DNA of 64,000 nucleotides, taken from contig CACNWB010000006.1 in the NCBI GenBank assembly GCA_902624095.1, positions 24,819 through 88,818 of the forward strand, given 5' to 3'. Both the position numbers and the translations under genes were made by a program. This stretch comes from an uncultured PS1 clade bacterium (GTDB lineage: Bacteria > Pseudomonadota > Alphaproteobacteria > RS24). Below the pieces are notes generated by a model, which saw only the letters and a program-made list of their open reading frames with translations, made no database searches and was not told the origin of the DNA. This document shows, piece after piece, positions 9,380-18,322 of this stretch (position 1 is its first letter; each line of letters starts with the position of its first letter).

Positions 9380-9791
9380 TTACCTGCTCCGCGGCAAATT
9401 CGGTTTTAATGCGGATTTCACCCACACCGGCTTTCGCCATGGCTTGACGGAAATCCATTAGGGCGGCGGCGTGCGCGCGCCGGTCGGCAATCAACTCAAC
9501 CGCCAGCCCTTGTTCGGCCACACCCGTTTCCGCCACGCGCGCGGCAATTTCAGCCAGCGATTTCGGCGCATCACCCGTCAGATAAAATTTATCGTCAGCC
9601 CCAAGGCGAACGGAAAGCGGCGCGGCGACATAAGCGGTTTCCTGGCGGCTGATTGCCACCTCAATCTCGCCGGGATGGTCGGTGGTCGGACGACCGGCGA
9701 TCAGCACAAACAGAATGAGCAAAAAAACCACATTGATCAGCGGCAGAAGATCAATGCTCTTGAATTTGCGTTGGGGTCTGTTGATTTTCAT
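9369..9791 (-). CDS. ExbD/TolR-family protein with Asn in place of the key membrane Asp
   Basis: A 140-residue protein with the ExbD/TolR plan: short basic N-terminus, one transmembrane helix (about 15-35) and a periplasmic C-terminal domain. The start at MKINRPQRK aligns with the sister protein MRIDRPKRK; an upstream in-frame extension lacks family features. The motif that should read PLID is PLIN (Asn20, codon AAT on the minus strand), so the residue that carries protons in ExbD and TolR is absent. The C-terminal domain (about 45-140) is otherwise intact. Seven bases separate it from the upstream ExbD gene and it overlaps the downstream vWA gene. It probably pairs with the Asp-bearing sister. 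Confidence 0.88.
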   Translation of the reverse strand: MKINRPQRKFKSIDLLPLINVVFLLILFVLIAGRPTTDHPGEIEVAISRQETAYVAAPLSVRLGADDKFYLTGDAPKSLAEIAARVAETGVAEQGLAVELIADRRAHAAALMDFRQAMAKAGVGEIRIKTEFAAEQVNGK

Positions 9792-9798
9792 GCGGTCC

Positions 9799-10218
9799 TC
9801 AAAAGTCCGCCAGATCAATGTCAAACACATCGCGCTCCAGCGTCACCGCGCGCGCGCCTGCAGCCGACAAATCATCCATCACGCCGACCACTTGTTGCAC
9901 CTCGGCGGCCGCGGCAGGCATGACGACAAAAAGCTGTTCGGCGTCGGTTTCAATGAGACCGGCAGCGCGTTCTCGCATTTGTGCGCGTGTTACGCCTGCG
10001 CCGTTCCATTGCACCTCGCCCGTTTCGGCCAATGAGATGATGGCCGGCTGGCTCATGCCGTCAGTGCCCCCTGTACCGCGTGGCGGCGCAAGCTGGCTTT
10101 GGGAAAAGCGCACAAAATCCGAGCCCAACAGAAAAAACAGCAACAGCAGAAAAATCATGTCGATGAGCGGTGTGAGCCCGACAGCTTCCAGCTTGCGTTT
10201 TGGCCGGTCAATCCGCAT
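9799..10218 (-). CDS. ExbD/TolR-family biopolymer transport protein with conserved Asp
   Basis: A 139-residue ExbD/TolR homologue: basic N-terminus, a single transmembrane helix at about 15-33 with the canonical TPLIDMIFLL motif (Asp20 is the proton-carrying residue in characterised ExbD and TolR), and a periplasmic domain. It follows the ExbB-like gene by five bases and precedes the second ExbD-like gene by seven, so all are likely translated from one mRNA. It is expected to sit inside the ExbB-like pentamer as one half of a dimer. The first ten residues closely resemble those of the sister gene, which suggests an old duplication. Confidence 0.92.
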   Translation of the reverse strand: MRIDRPKRKLEAVGLTPLIDMIFLLLLFFLLGSDFVRFSQSQLAPPRGTGGTDGMSQPAIISLAETGEVQWNGAGVTRAQMRERAAGLIETDAEQLFVVMPAAAAEVQQVVGVMDDLSAAGARAVTLERDVFDIDLADF

Positions 10219-10223
10219 GGGGC

Positions 10224-11138
10224 TTACCCCTTGGCGGAGGCGTTTGTCGCGCCGCGCACTATGATTTCGGTGAGCGCATCTTCAAGCAGGTCGCGCGTAT
10301 TGTCGACGGCATTGTTGAAAACGGCGGCGAGAATGGAAAATGGCAGAGCGACAGCCAGGCCAAAGGCGGTTGTCAGCAGCGCTTCCCAGATGCCGGCGGC
10401 CAAAAGTGCGGTATCAGCACCACCAACGCCCTGACCGACGCCCTGAAAGGCGACAATCATGCCAAGGACCGTGCCCAGCAGCCCGAAAAGAGGAGCCGAT
10501 GCCGCAATAAGCTCAAGCACCCAGATATTCGAACCTAAATGCCGCAAAAGATATTGCGCGCGGCGCGACGCCTCTTCGCGGAGCAATTCCCCGGCTTCGC
10601 CCTTTGCGCCACCGCGATGGGTTTCGGCAATCGCATAGGCAAGCAGCGGTGCGGCGGGATGGGCGATATCTTCTAGCTCGCCTGCCAGCCCGCGCTCATC
10701 GCCGTTTCGATAGCGCATCATTGCAGCTTCAACATGTTTGGGGCGCCAGATTTCCATGCGCAAAAACTGCGCAAATTTCACCGCCGCGATGGGCAGGCCA
10801 ATGGCGGACAACATTGCGATAATCCATGTGACAACGCCGCCCTTGTCGAATAGCAGCGACCAGAACCCGCCCTCATCATCGGCTTGGGCCGCGCTTTCCG
10901 ATGCGGCCCCCTCCGTAACTGCCAGTGCAGCCTCCAGCGAAACTTCCGGCGGCGCTTCTGGCGTAATTTCTGCACTGACCTCCGGCGTCACTTCTGTTGC
11001 GACCTCTGCCGCAACTTCCGGCGGCACCTCCGCTGCCACATCTGGCGCTTCTTGACTGAAACCGACGACTGGCAAAAATACCGACAGAAATATGACAGGC
11101 GCAGCGCGCCTTATAGCTTGTGCAAAAGTAAATCGCAT
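10224..11138 (-). CDS. MotA/TolQ/ExbB-family proton channel protein with signal peptide and periplasmic Ala/Glu linker
   Basis: A 304-residue ExbB/TolQ homologue. A signal peptide (about 1-29, ending VVGFSQ) is followed by a degenerate periplasmic repeat of Pro/Ala-Glu-Val units (about 30-75), then TM1 (GGVVTWIIAMLSAIGL), a cytoplasmic loop, TM2 (ASAPLFGLLGTVLGMIVAFQ) and TM3 (TTAFGLAVALPFSILAAVF). The GLLGTVLGM and TTAFGLAVALP stretches are the family signature lining the proton path. The ATG at 11138 is preferred over a GTG at 11162 because AGAGG lies at proper distance before it. It is the first gene of the operon and probably forms the pentameric ring around the two ExbD-like proteins. 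Confidence 0.9.
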   Translation of the reverse strand: MRFTFAQAIRRAAPVIFLSVFLPVVGFSQEAPDVAAEVPPEVAAEVATEVTPEVSAEITPEAPPEVSLEAALAVTEGAASESAAQADDEGGFWSLLFDKGGVVTWIIAMLSAIGLPIAAVKFAQFLRMEIWRPKHVEAAMMRYRNGDERGLAGELEDIAHPAAPLLAYAIAETHRGGAKGEAGELLREEASRRAQYLLRHLGSNIWVLELIAASAPLFGLLGTVLGMIVAFQGVGQGVGGADTALLAAGIWEALLTTAFGLAVALPFSILAAVFNNAVDNTRDLLEDALTEIIVRGATNASAKG

Positions 11139-11182
11139 GTTTGCTTGCCTCTTGAAAATCACCGAACAAAAACCTGGCCCGA

Positions 11183-12334
11183 TTAAAGCGCGCGGGCCAC
11201 CAGCATACGCATAATTTCGTTCGACCCGCCATAAATGCGCTGCACGCGCGCATCGGTATACATGCGGCTGATCGGGTATTCGTCCATATAGCCATAGCCA
11301 CCGAAAAATTGCAGGCAGGTGTCAATAATCTCGCACTGGCGCTCGCTTACCCAGAATTTTGCAGCGGCGGCGGAATTTGCATCAAGTTCGCCGCGCATAA
11401 GCTGGTCGGCCAGCTGGTCGACCATGGCGCGCGCGGCCATCCAGGTTGCCTTGCACTCGGCCAGCTTGTACTGGGTGTTTTGATAATCGAACACCGCATT
11501 GCCAAATGTGTTGCGCTCGCGCGTATAATCAACCGTCAATTGGATTGCTCGCTCAATCGCGCCAACGCCCTGATTGGCAATAATCAGACGTTCCGCCGGC
11601 AATTGCTGCATGAGTTGGTAAAAGCCCTGGCCTTCTTCGCCGCCCAGCAAATTGCTGGTCGGTAATTTCACATCATCAAAAAATAACTCCGATGTATCCG
11701 CCGCATGCTGACCCATTTTGTCGAGATTGCGCCCGCGCCGGAACCCGTCCGCCTCAGCGGTTTCCACGATCATCAGCGAAATGCCTTTCGCGCCCTGTTC
11801 AGGGTCGGTTTTTGCAACTACGATAATCAGATCCGCGTGCTGTCCGTTTGTAATAAAGGTCTTCGAACCATTAATGACATATTGGTTGCCCTGTTTGGTG
11901 GCCCGCGTCTTGACGGATTGCAGGTCGGAACCGGTTCCCGGCTCGGTCATCGCAATCGCGCAGACAAGCTCGCCGGTCGCCATTTTGGGCAACCATTTGC
12001 GTTTTTGCTCTTCGGTCCCATAGGCATTGAAATAATGCGCGCAGATGAGCGAATGCACCGTATTGCCAAAGCCCGCCACCCCGCAGCGCTCCATTTCTTC
12101 CGTCAGAATGGCTTCATGGGCGTAAGTTCCGCCGCCGCCGCCATATTCTTCCGGTATCGAGGCGCATAAAATGCCCGCTTCGCCGGCCTTGTACCAGGCG
12201 TCGCGATCGACAATGCCCTCTTTGGTCCAGCGATCGCTGTGAGGTACAAATTCGCGTGTGTAAAACTTGTTCACGGCGTCTTTGAAAATTTCCAAATCTT
12301 CCGTCATCCATGATGGTGAATAAGTGTTCAGCAT
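11183..12334 (-). CDS. Acyl-CoA dehydrogenase (long-chain/isovaleryl type active site)
   Basis: A 383-residue flavoenzyme that oxidises an acyl-CoA to the trans-2-enoyl-CoA and passes electrons to ETF. The family signatures CAIAMTEPGTGSDLQSVKT (FAD/substrate loop) and QFFGGYGYMDEYPISRMYTDAR are present. The base Glu is at 248 in LPAERLIIAN, the position used by long-chain and isovaleryl-CoA dehydrogenases, while the alternative position near the C-terminus is Gly (IYGGSNEI). Substrate cannot be assigned. A GGGAG Shine-Dalgarno precedes the start. It follows xth after 84 bases and could be a separate transcript. Confidence 0.92.
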   Translation of the reverse strand: MLNTYSPSWMTEDLEIFKDAVNKFYTREFVPHSDRWTKEGIVDRDAWYKAGEAGILCASIPEEYGGGGGTYAHEAILTEEMERCGVAGFGNTVHSLICAHYFNAYGTEEQKRKWLPKMATGELVCAIAMTEPGTGSDLQSVKTRATKQGNQYVINGSKTFITNGQHADLIIVVAKTDPEQGAKGISLMIVETAEADGFRRGRNLDKMGQHAADTSELFFDDVKLPTSNLLGGEEGQGFYQLMQQLPAERLIIANQGVGAIERAIQLTVDYTRERNTFGNAVFDYQNTQYKLAECKATWMAARAMVDQLADQLMRGELDANSAAAAKFWVSERQCEIIDTCLQFFGGYGYMDEYPISRMYTDARVQRIYGGSNEIMRMLVARAL

Positions 12335-12418
12335 TGTTTCGTTCTCCCAAAACCTGCTTGAACGTTAGTGGGTCATTTTGAAACTTGCAAGCGTGGCGGA
12401 TGACCGCAAATATCGGCC

Positions 12419-13222
12419 TTAGGCTACATCCAGCACCACCGGTGCATGGTCGGAAGGCCGCTCCCAGCCGCGCGCGGCGCGCAATATCTCAAAGCCGGTC
12501 ACATCGTTTAGCAGGGCCGGTGTCACCCAGATATGGTCGAGCCGCCGTCCGCGATCGGATGCCGCCCAGTCGCGCGCGCGATAACTCCACCAGCTATAGA
12601 GTTTCTCCGAAGCCGGCACAAAGTGGCGTGACACATCTTCCCAGTTCAGGCTGGCCTGAACGCGCGCCAGTGCCGCAATCTCCGCGGCCGTGTGGCTGAC
12701 AACATTTTTCAATTGCTTAGAAGACCACACATCATGTTCGCCCGGTGCAATGTTCAAATCCCCGACCAGAATTTGCCGTTTGGCTTTTTTCTGCCGCCGA
12801 ATAGCACGGAAATTGGTTTCCATTTCATCCAGAAAGGCGAGTTTATGGGCAAATTTTTCATTGATTTCCGGGTCGGGTTCATCGCCGCCCGCAGGCACAT
12901 AGAAATTATGGACATGCAGTGGCCCGTTTGCCGTTTCAAAAACCGTTTCAATATGGCGCCCGTCTGTGCGGTCGCAGTAGGTGACAATATTTGTTTCAGC
13001 CATTGGCAGGCGGGCCAGCGTTGCCACGCCGTGATATCCCTTAATGCCGTTTTTTGCGATATGGGTATACCCGAGCTTGTGAAACAGTTTTTCTGGAAAA
13101 CTGTCATTGGGGCATTTGGTTTCCTGCAGGCAAATGACGTCCGGCTTCGCCTCGGCAATAAGTTTTTCCACAAGCGGGGCGCGCAGGCGCACCGAATTGA
13201 TATTCCACGAGATAACGCGCAT
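12419..13222 (-). CDS. xthA: Exodeoxyribonuclease III (AP endonuclease)
   Basis: A 267-residue member of the exonuclease III/EEP family that cuts DNA at abasic sites and trims 3' ends in base excision repair. The motifs run in the expected order: ISWNINSVRLR, LQETK with the metal-binding Glu34, VGDLNIAP (catalytic Asp and Asn) and the C-terminal SDHAPVVLD with the catalytic His. LDHIWVTP is also conserved. Length is typical. The stop of the upstream unknown gene is 26 bases before this start, so it is probably the end of the ftsK-lolA transcript. Confidence 0.96.
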   Translation of the reverse strand: MRVISWNINSVRLRAPLVEKLIAEAKPDVICLQETKCPNDSFPEKLFHKLGYTHIAKNGIKGYHGVATLARLPMAETNIVTYCDRTDGRHIETVFETANGPLHVHNFYVPAGGDEPDPEINEKFAHKLAFLDEMETNFRAIRRQKKAKRQILVGDLNIAPGEHDVWSSKQLKNVVSHTAAEIAALARVQASLNWEDVSRHFVPASEKLYSWWSYRARDWAASDRGRRLDHIWVTPALLNDVTGFEILRAARGWERPSDHAPVVLDVA

Positions 13223-13248
13223 GCCAGGCTTTGCCCTTTCGTCTCAGT

Positions 13249-13920
13249 TCAGAAAATATTAAGCGTCTGGCCGGTCAGGGTAAGTGGCCAACGGCCGGCC
13301 GCGAACAGCCGGTATTTTAACATGAGCGGATGCGATAAAAAATCTGATCTATCGTCTGATGTATTGTCCGGTTCCCCAGCACCACTGGCCGCCAGCACCA
13401 GCGCCGCGCCATAAGCCGCCTGCTGGCCGGCACCCACGGCCAAATCGATCACATGGTCGGGCAATTCGTCCGCCATATAAAGCGCCTCCTCGGCCAGTTC
13501 GTGCAGGGTTTCGGAAAGTTGCGCCGCCAAATGCGCCAAAAGCACCCCAAGACCTTCTTCGCTGACTTGCGTGAGCGCAGCATCAACAAGTGCCGCGCGC
13601 AATTGCTCTTCGGCCTCCCAGCCGGCACTGTTAATATCAAGCGTCAATGCGGCATCCAACGCATCGTCCCAATTCATCATCGGTGCGGCCTCGGCATCGG
13701 GATAGCCCAGCCCATCGAGATAAGCGCGGGCCATGTTTTTGACGGAAGCTTCGAGCGGCTCACCCAACTCGGTAAACCAGGGCTGCCGACAGGCTTCATC
13801 GGCGAATCTGCGCAAGATTGCCAGTATGGGAATTTCAGCCTCAAGCGCGTTCAGGCTTTCGGCATCGGGTTGCCATGCATCTTCATCGGGGTCTTTGGGC
13901 GGAATATTTCCGGCGGTCAT
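13249..13920 (-). CDS. Conserved protein of unknown function between lolA and xth
   Basis: A 223-residue acidic protein that I do not recognise. There is no signal peptide, no clear membrane helix and no catalytic motif. The N-terminus is acidic and Pro-rich (PPKDPDEDAWQPD), the middle is predicted to be helical and rich in Ala, Glu and Leu (about 85-165), and the C-terminus LKYRLFAAGRWPLTLTGQTLNIF looks conserved and ordered. The start overlaps the lolA stop by four bases (ATGA type), so the two are co-translated; xth follows after 26 bases. Base composition matches the neighbours. The protein is real by context and codon use, but its function is open. Confidence 0.75.
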   Translation of the reverse strand: MTAGNIPPKDPDEDAWQPDAESLNALEAEIPILAILRRFADEACRQPWFTELGEPLEASVKNMARAYLDGLGYPDAEAAPMMNWDDALDAALTLDINSAGWEAEEQLRAALVDAALTQVSEEGLGVLLAHLAAQLSETLHELAEEALYMADELPDHVIDLAVGAGQQAAYGAALVLAASGAGEPDNTSDDRSDFLSHPLMLKYRLFAAGRWPLTLTGQTLNIF

Positions 13921-14561
13921 TCGTCTTCGGCCTCGGCTATGGATTCGTCAATTCGGAAATAATCTTCGGACAAGCGCTTATGTCGGATGACATTGTGCAA
14001 CCATACCGTGCTGCGCTGTTGCTGTATATCAAGCAAACGCCAGCCCTGCAGGGCAAGTGTTTCGCTGTCAAAGATCAGAGCCAGACGCCCCGGAATGTCG
14101 CCCTTCGGGTCGCGCAAGGCGACTTCAATCGAGTCGCCTTTTTCGGTGATGGATTCCAGTTGCGATGGCCGAATGCGCGGCGCGCGCCCGTCCACCAGCA
14201 GGCGCAGTGGCGTGGCAGACACCGGATAGCGATTGGCTTCCGCGCCCTGAAACTCCTGCACCACCAACCAATTGCCGCGCAAAGTCACGACACTGTGTCC
14301 GCCTTGCTTGTAAATAAATCGGAAGCGGTCGGGCAGGGCGAGAAAAAAATCGCCCTGCAGGGTTTCCCCGCCCGGTGCAGATTGAACAAATTGACCTGAC
14401 AGCGCCCGCATATCGGCAAGGGCAGCATTGATATCGGCAAGGTTGGCCCCGTGCGCGGGGCTTGCGACCGGCATTATCAGAAGCGCGCAGCCCATGGCCC
14501 AGATTGGGCCAATTCGACGGAGCCAGCCGGTAATGCCGGGGTTTTTGTCGGCGCTGCTCAC
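13917..14561 (-). CDS. lolA: LolA-like outer-membrane lipoprotein carrier protein
   Basis: A 214-residue periplasmic protein with a signal peptide (about 1-38, ending SPAHGA). The mature part fits the LolA fold: [35 protein letters not shown] is the typical opening beta region, followed by the antiparallel half-barrel that binds the acyl chains of lipoproteins released by LolCDE. The first bases overlap the ftsK stop and the last overlap the next gene, both by four bases. The ftsK-lolA-xth arrangement is common in alphaproteobacteria. Confidence 0.88.
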   Translation of the reverse strand: MSSADKNPGITGWLRRIGPIWAMGCALLIMPVASPAHGANLADINAALADMRALSGQFVQSAPGGETLQGDFFLALPDRFRFIYKQGGHSVVTLRGNWLVVQEFQGAEANRYPVSATPLRLLVDGRAPRIRPSQLESITEKGDSIEVALRDPKGDIPGRLALIFDSETLALQGWRLLDIQQQRSTVWLHNVIRHKRLSEDYFRIDESIAEAEDE

Positions 14562-16945
14562 TGTTTACCAGCCAAAACTTCACGTTTACCGGCATGGTTG
14601 GGCGCGCTGATAACGCCTTCATCTTCCATTTGCTCAATGAGCCGTGCCGCGCGGTTATAGCCGATTTGCAAACGCCTTTGCACATAACTTGTTGACGCGC
14701 GCCCGTCCCGCGTGACAATCGCCACCGCCTGATCGTAAAGCGTATCGCCGCTGGTCGCCGCGCCGATACCGGCCTCTTCTTCCTGTTCGGCTGTCACCTG
14801 CTCGATATAGTCGGGCGTGGCTTGGCGTTTTAAAAACCGCACGACTTTTTCCACTTCACCATCGGAGACAAACGGTCCGTGGACGCGTTCGATGCGACCG
14901 CCGCCGCCCATAAAAAGCATGTCACCCTGACCCAATAACTGCTCGCCGCCCTGCTCGCCAAGCACGGTGCGGCTGTCAATTTTCGACGTGACCTGAAATG
15001 AAATACGGCTTGGGAAATTTGCTTTGATTGTGCCGGTAATGACATCAACCGACGGGCGTTGCGTGGCCGTGATGAGATGCACGCCTGCCGCGCGCGCCAT
15101 TTGCGCCAGACGTTGCACGGCACCTTCTATTTCTTTGCCGGCCACCATCATAAGGTCTGCCATCTCGTCGACCACGACGATGATAAAGGGTAGGTTTTCC
15201 GGCTCGATAATCTCTTCTTCGAAAACCGCCTCGCCACTATCGGGATCAAAACCCGTCTGTACGCGGCGCGACAATTGTTCGCCCGTGCGCCGCGCGTCGG
15301 CCATGCGCTCGTTAAAACCTTCAATATTACGCACTCCGATTTTGGCCATTTTGCGGTAGCGGTTCTCCATTTCCTGTACCACCCATTTAAGCGCAACCAC
15401 TGCCTTTTTGGGCTCGGTGACCACCGGTGCGAGAAGATGCGGAATGCCGTCATAGACCGACAGTTCAAGCATTTTCGGGTCGACCAGAATAAGGCGGCAC
15501 TGCTCCGGCGTCATGCGGTACAAAATCGACAGGATCATGGTGTTGATGCCCACCGATTTGCCCGAGCCGGTAGTGCCGGCAACGAGCAAATGCGGCATTT
15601 TTGACAGATCGGCCATCACCGGCGCGCCGCCAATATCCTTGCCAAGTGCCAGTGTCAGCTTGCCTTTTGCGCCTTCAAAATCTGCACTGGACAATAATTC
15701 GCGCAAACTGACCAGTTCGCGCGCCGCATTTGGCAATTCAATGCCAATAACATTGGCCCCCGGCACAGGTGCCACGCGGCAACTGGTTGCGCTCATGGAG
15801 CGGGCAATATCATCGGCCAGCCCGACAACGCGTGACGAGCGCACCCCCGCGGCGGGTTCCAATTCATATAAGGTAACAACTGGCCCTGGGCGTACGCGGC
15901 CGATTTTGCCGCGAATGCCGAAATCGCCCAGCACGGTTTCCAAAAGGCGCGCGTTAGCTTCCAGCGCATCCTTGCTGAGGTCGCGTGACTGACGCGGCGG
16001 GCGGTGCTCAGTCAGCAGGCGCAAGGGCGGCAATTCAAACGGTGTCGATGCGTCCAGATTGAGGCTAGTTTGGGCTTCACGGGCAACACGGCGGCCGCGC
16101 CGCAGTGTCGTCTTTTTGTCGTCAACCTGAACTCCCGCTATTTGAGCATTTGTGTTCGTGTCGATTGCCGCATCATCCAGAGCAGAGTTTTGCGAGCCGG
16201 CAGTTTGAGAAATCGCTTTTTCATCCATGTCCCCACCGCTCTGGGGTGCCGCCGCTCTGTGCGGGCGCATGCCGCCCAAGAGCCGCGCGCGCCAATCGCC
16301 CATCTCACCCGGAAGGTTTTGTAAAATCTGCGGCAGGCGCGCCGTGGCCTGAACCCCCGCCCACACAAGCTGTCCGGCGCGGCCCAGCCAGCCGGCCGCT
16401 AGAAGGGCCAGCACCAGCGCCAGCACCAGCCCGAAAAGCATGATGAAAAATGCGACCGGTGTGGCCGGTGCAATGCTCATTATATCCAGAAGCGGCTGGA
16501 TGGCACGCGCCTGAAGTTGGCCCAGCGCACCGCCCGGAAATGGCGCACCGGCATCACGACCCACCGGCATCAAAGCCAGCACCATTGCTGCCAGCAAAAC
16601 CGACATGACGGCCAAGATACGGCGCATATATAGCAGGGTGAGCGGTTCGCGCGTAATGGCGCGATGGCCCGCCGCCGCAATTGGAACAAACCCAAACCAG
16701 ACCGCATGCCCCAGCATTTGGTAGATAAAATCGGCAAAGGCCGCGCCCCAAAAGCCCAACCAGTTTTCGGCTTGTCCGTCGGCGGCCACATTGAAGCTGG
16801 GGTCGGCCGGGTTATGGCTTATCAGTGCCAGTACGGCCGCGGCGAGGCCGGCCAGCACCAGAACGCCCGCACCCTGCCGCAGGCGCGGGGCAACCGCAGC
16901 CGCCATTGCGGAGATTTGCATGCGCGCGCGGTCTGTCAACCCCAT
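14558..16945 (-). CDS. ftsK: DNA translocase FtsK
   Basis: A 795-residue protein. The N-terminal part (about 1-200) has four to five membrane helices; a linker follows; the motor begins near residue 320. The Walker A motif [13 protein letters not shown] (about 455-467), Walker [14 protein letters not shown] and the motif [14 protein letters not shown] are intact. The C-terminal gamma domain (about the last 65 residues, [23 protein letters not shown]) is the winged helix that reads KOPS DNA signs and activates XerD. FtsK pumps chromosome ends through the division septum. The start shares one base with the stop of the upstream aminotransferase gene. Confidence 0.96.
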   Translation of the reverse strand: MGLTDRARMQISAMAAAVAPRLRQGAGVLVLAGLAAAVLALISHNPADPSFNVAADGQAENWLGFWGAAFADFIYQMLGHAVWFGFVPIAAAGHRAITREPLTLLYMRRILAVMSVLLAAMVLALMPVGRDAGAPFPGGALGQLQARAIQPLLDIMSIAPATPVAFFIMLFGLVLALVLALLAAGWLGRAGQLVWAGVQATARLPQILQNLPGEMGDWRARLLGGMRPHRAAAPQSGGDMDEKAISQTAGSQNSALDDAAIDTNTNAQIAGVQVDDKKTTLRRGRRVAREAQTSLNLDASTPFELPPLRLLTEHRPPRQSRDLSKDALEANARLLETVLGDFGIRGKIGRVRPGPVVTLYELEPAAGVRSSRVVGLADDIARSMSATSCRVAPVPGANVIGIELPNAARELVSLRELLSSADFEGAKGKLTLALGKDIGGAPVMADLSKMPHLLVAGTTGSGKSVGINTMILSILYRMTPEQCRLILVDPKMLELSVYDGIPHLLAPVVTEPKKAVVALKWVVQEMENRYRKMAKIGVRNIEGFNERMADARRTGEQLSRRVQTGFDPDSGEAVFEEEIIEPENLPFIIVVVDEMADLMMVAGKEIEGAVQRLAQMARAAGVHLITATQRPSVDVITGTIKANFPSRISFQVTSKIDSRTVLGEQGGEQLLGQGDMLFMGGGGRIERVHGPFVSDGEVEKVVRFLKRQATPDYIEQVTAEQEEEAGIGAATSGDTLYDQAVAIVTRDGRASTSYVQRRLQIGYNRAARLIEQMEDEGVISAPNHAGKREVLAGKQ

Positions 16946-18177
16946 TAATCGGCTCCTACGGCGGCAGGGTTAAAACTTCCCAGCCCGTCTTTAAGTCGTT
17001 TGAGTGCGACTGTCATTGTTTCCTGCTCATCAACCAGCGCCACGCGAATATAGGAACTCGCCGGATTATCGCCGCCCGCGTCATCGCGCGCAAGATAGGT
17101 GCCGGGCAACACCCGCACCCCTTGCGTAACCCACAAGTGCCGCGCGGCCGCTTCGCCATCGCCCACATTGAGCCAAAGAAAAAATCCGCCCGCGGGCCGG
17201 TAAAAATCGTAACACCCTGCAAAAAGCGTTTCGGCGGCGGCAAATTTCTCGCCATATTTCTGTCGGCTCTCCTGCACATGGGCATCATCCGACCATGCCA
17301 GCGCCGCCGCTTCCTGCACCGCCAGCGGCGATTGCGGGCCGGCAATGGCACGCAAAGCCGCAAGCGCGCGCATCACACTGCGACCACCGGCACAAAACCC
17401 CGACCGGAGCCCCGGCAGGTTCGAGCGTTTCGACAGCGAATGGAATACGACAAGCGGCATCTCATTATCGCCTGCGGCCTGCATAAGCTGGAGCGCAGAT
17501 GGCGGCGGCGTATGGTCGTAAATTTCCGAATAGCACTCATCAACCACCAGCAGAAAATTATGCGCGCGCGCCAGCTCCAAAAGTCGCGCCAGATAGCTTG
17601 CATCGGCCACCGCACCTTGTGGGTTGGCGGGCGAGCAAAAATAAAAAGCCTGCGTGCGTGCCAATAAAGAATCATCCAGGGCGTCCAGATCGGGCAGGTG
17701 GCCAGTCGCCGGCGTGGCGGGCAAATATACCGGGTTAGCACCGGCGGCAAGCGCCGCCGCCGCGTAGACCTGATAAAACGGGTTCGGTATCAGCATGACA
17801 CCATCGGCTTTTTGCGGCGCGATTTGCGCGGCCATGAACAATCCCTCGCGCGTGCCATTTACAGGCAAAATCTGCGTCGTTTCCTCAAACAGAGCATCTG
17901 ACAGATCGAAACGACGCGACAACCAGCCGATAACGGCCTGTCGCCATTCGGGGGTGCCGCCAATGGGTGGATATTTGGCATAGCTGTCGCGGGCGGCGGA
18001 CAAGACCTCCAGCACGGCCGATGGGGGCGCATGGCGCGGTTCCCCGATTGCCAGCGACAGCGGTTCTTGGCTTGGGGTCACATCGTCCAGCAAGGCGCGC
18101 AATTGGGCAAAAGGTGAGGGCGGCAAGGCGCCGAAGCGACCCGGACCAAACTTGCCCGATCCAAGGCGATTTTGCAT
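16945..18177 (-). CDS. Class I/II PLP-dependent aminotransferase (DapC-like)
   Basis: A 410-residue fold-type I aminotransferase. The PLP lysine is in [15 protein letters not shown] (about Lys250), the cofactor Asp and Tyr lie in [11 protein letters not shown], and the substrate-binding Arg is in SSYIRVAL near the C-terminus. The protein resembles succinyldiaminopimelate aminotransferases (DapC) used in lysine and peptidoglycan precursor synthesis, but the exact substrate cannot be fixed by eye. The ATG at 18177 is chosen because GGAGG lies just upstream. It is directly downstream of amt, behind a hairpin terminator, and overlaps ftsK by one base. Confidence 0.85.
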   Translation of the reverse strand: MQNRLGSGKFGPGRFGALPPSPFAQLRALLDDVTPSQEPLSLAIGEPRHAPPSAVLEVLSAARDSYAKYPPIGGTPEWRQAVIGWLSRRFDLSDALFEETTQILPVNGTREGLFMAAQIAPQKADGVMLIPNPFYQVYAAAALAAGANPVYLPATPATGHLPDLDALDDSLLARTQAFYFCSPANPQGAVADASYLARLLELARAHNFLLVVDECYSEIYDHTPPPSALQLMQAAGDNEMPLVVFHSLSKRSNLPGLRSGFCAGGRSVMRALAALRAIAGPQSPLAVQEAAALAWSDDAHVQESRQKYGEKFAAAETLFAGCYDFYRPAGGFFLWLNVGDGEAAARHLWVTQGVRVLPGTYLARDDAGGDNPASSYIRVALVDEQETMTVALKRLKDGLGSFNPAAVGAD

Positions 18178-18187
18178 GGGTACCTCC

Positions 18188-18223
18188 AAAAAAGCCCGCG
18201 AAGCACTATGCTTCACGGGCTTT
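18188..18223 (-). terminator. Rho-independent terminator after amt
   Basis: Read on the minus strand, a 15-bp stem (AAAGCCCGTGAAGCA paired with TGCTTCGCGGGCTTT, one G-U pair) with a three-base loop is followed by a run of six T. It lies about 100 bases after the amt stop and ends right before the Shine-Dalgarno of the aminotransferase gene. It should end most amt transcripts; any read-through would feed the aminotransferase-ftsK genes. Confidence 0.85.
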
Positions 18224-18322
18224 CCGCGAATCAGCCTGACCTACATTACCGCGTCTATCGCATGGCGGTCAAAGCGGCTTTTGAACTGCCGCTCGTGCAG
18301 GCCGATTATGGTGCGGTCGGAG

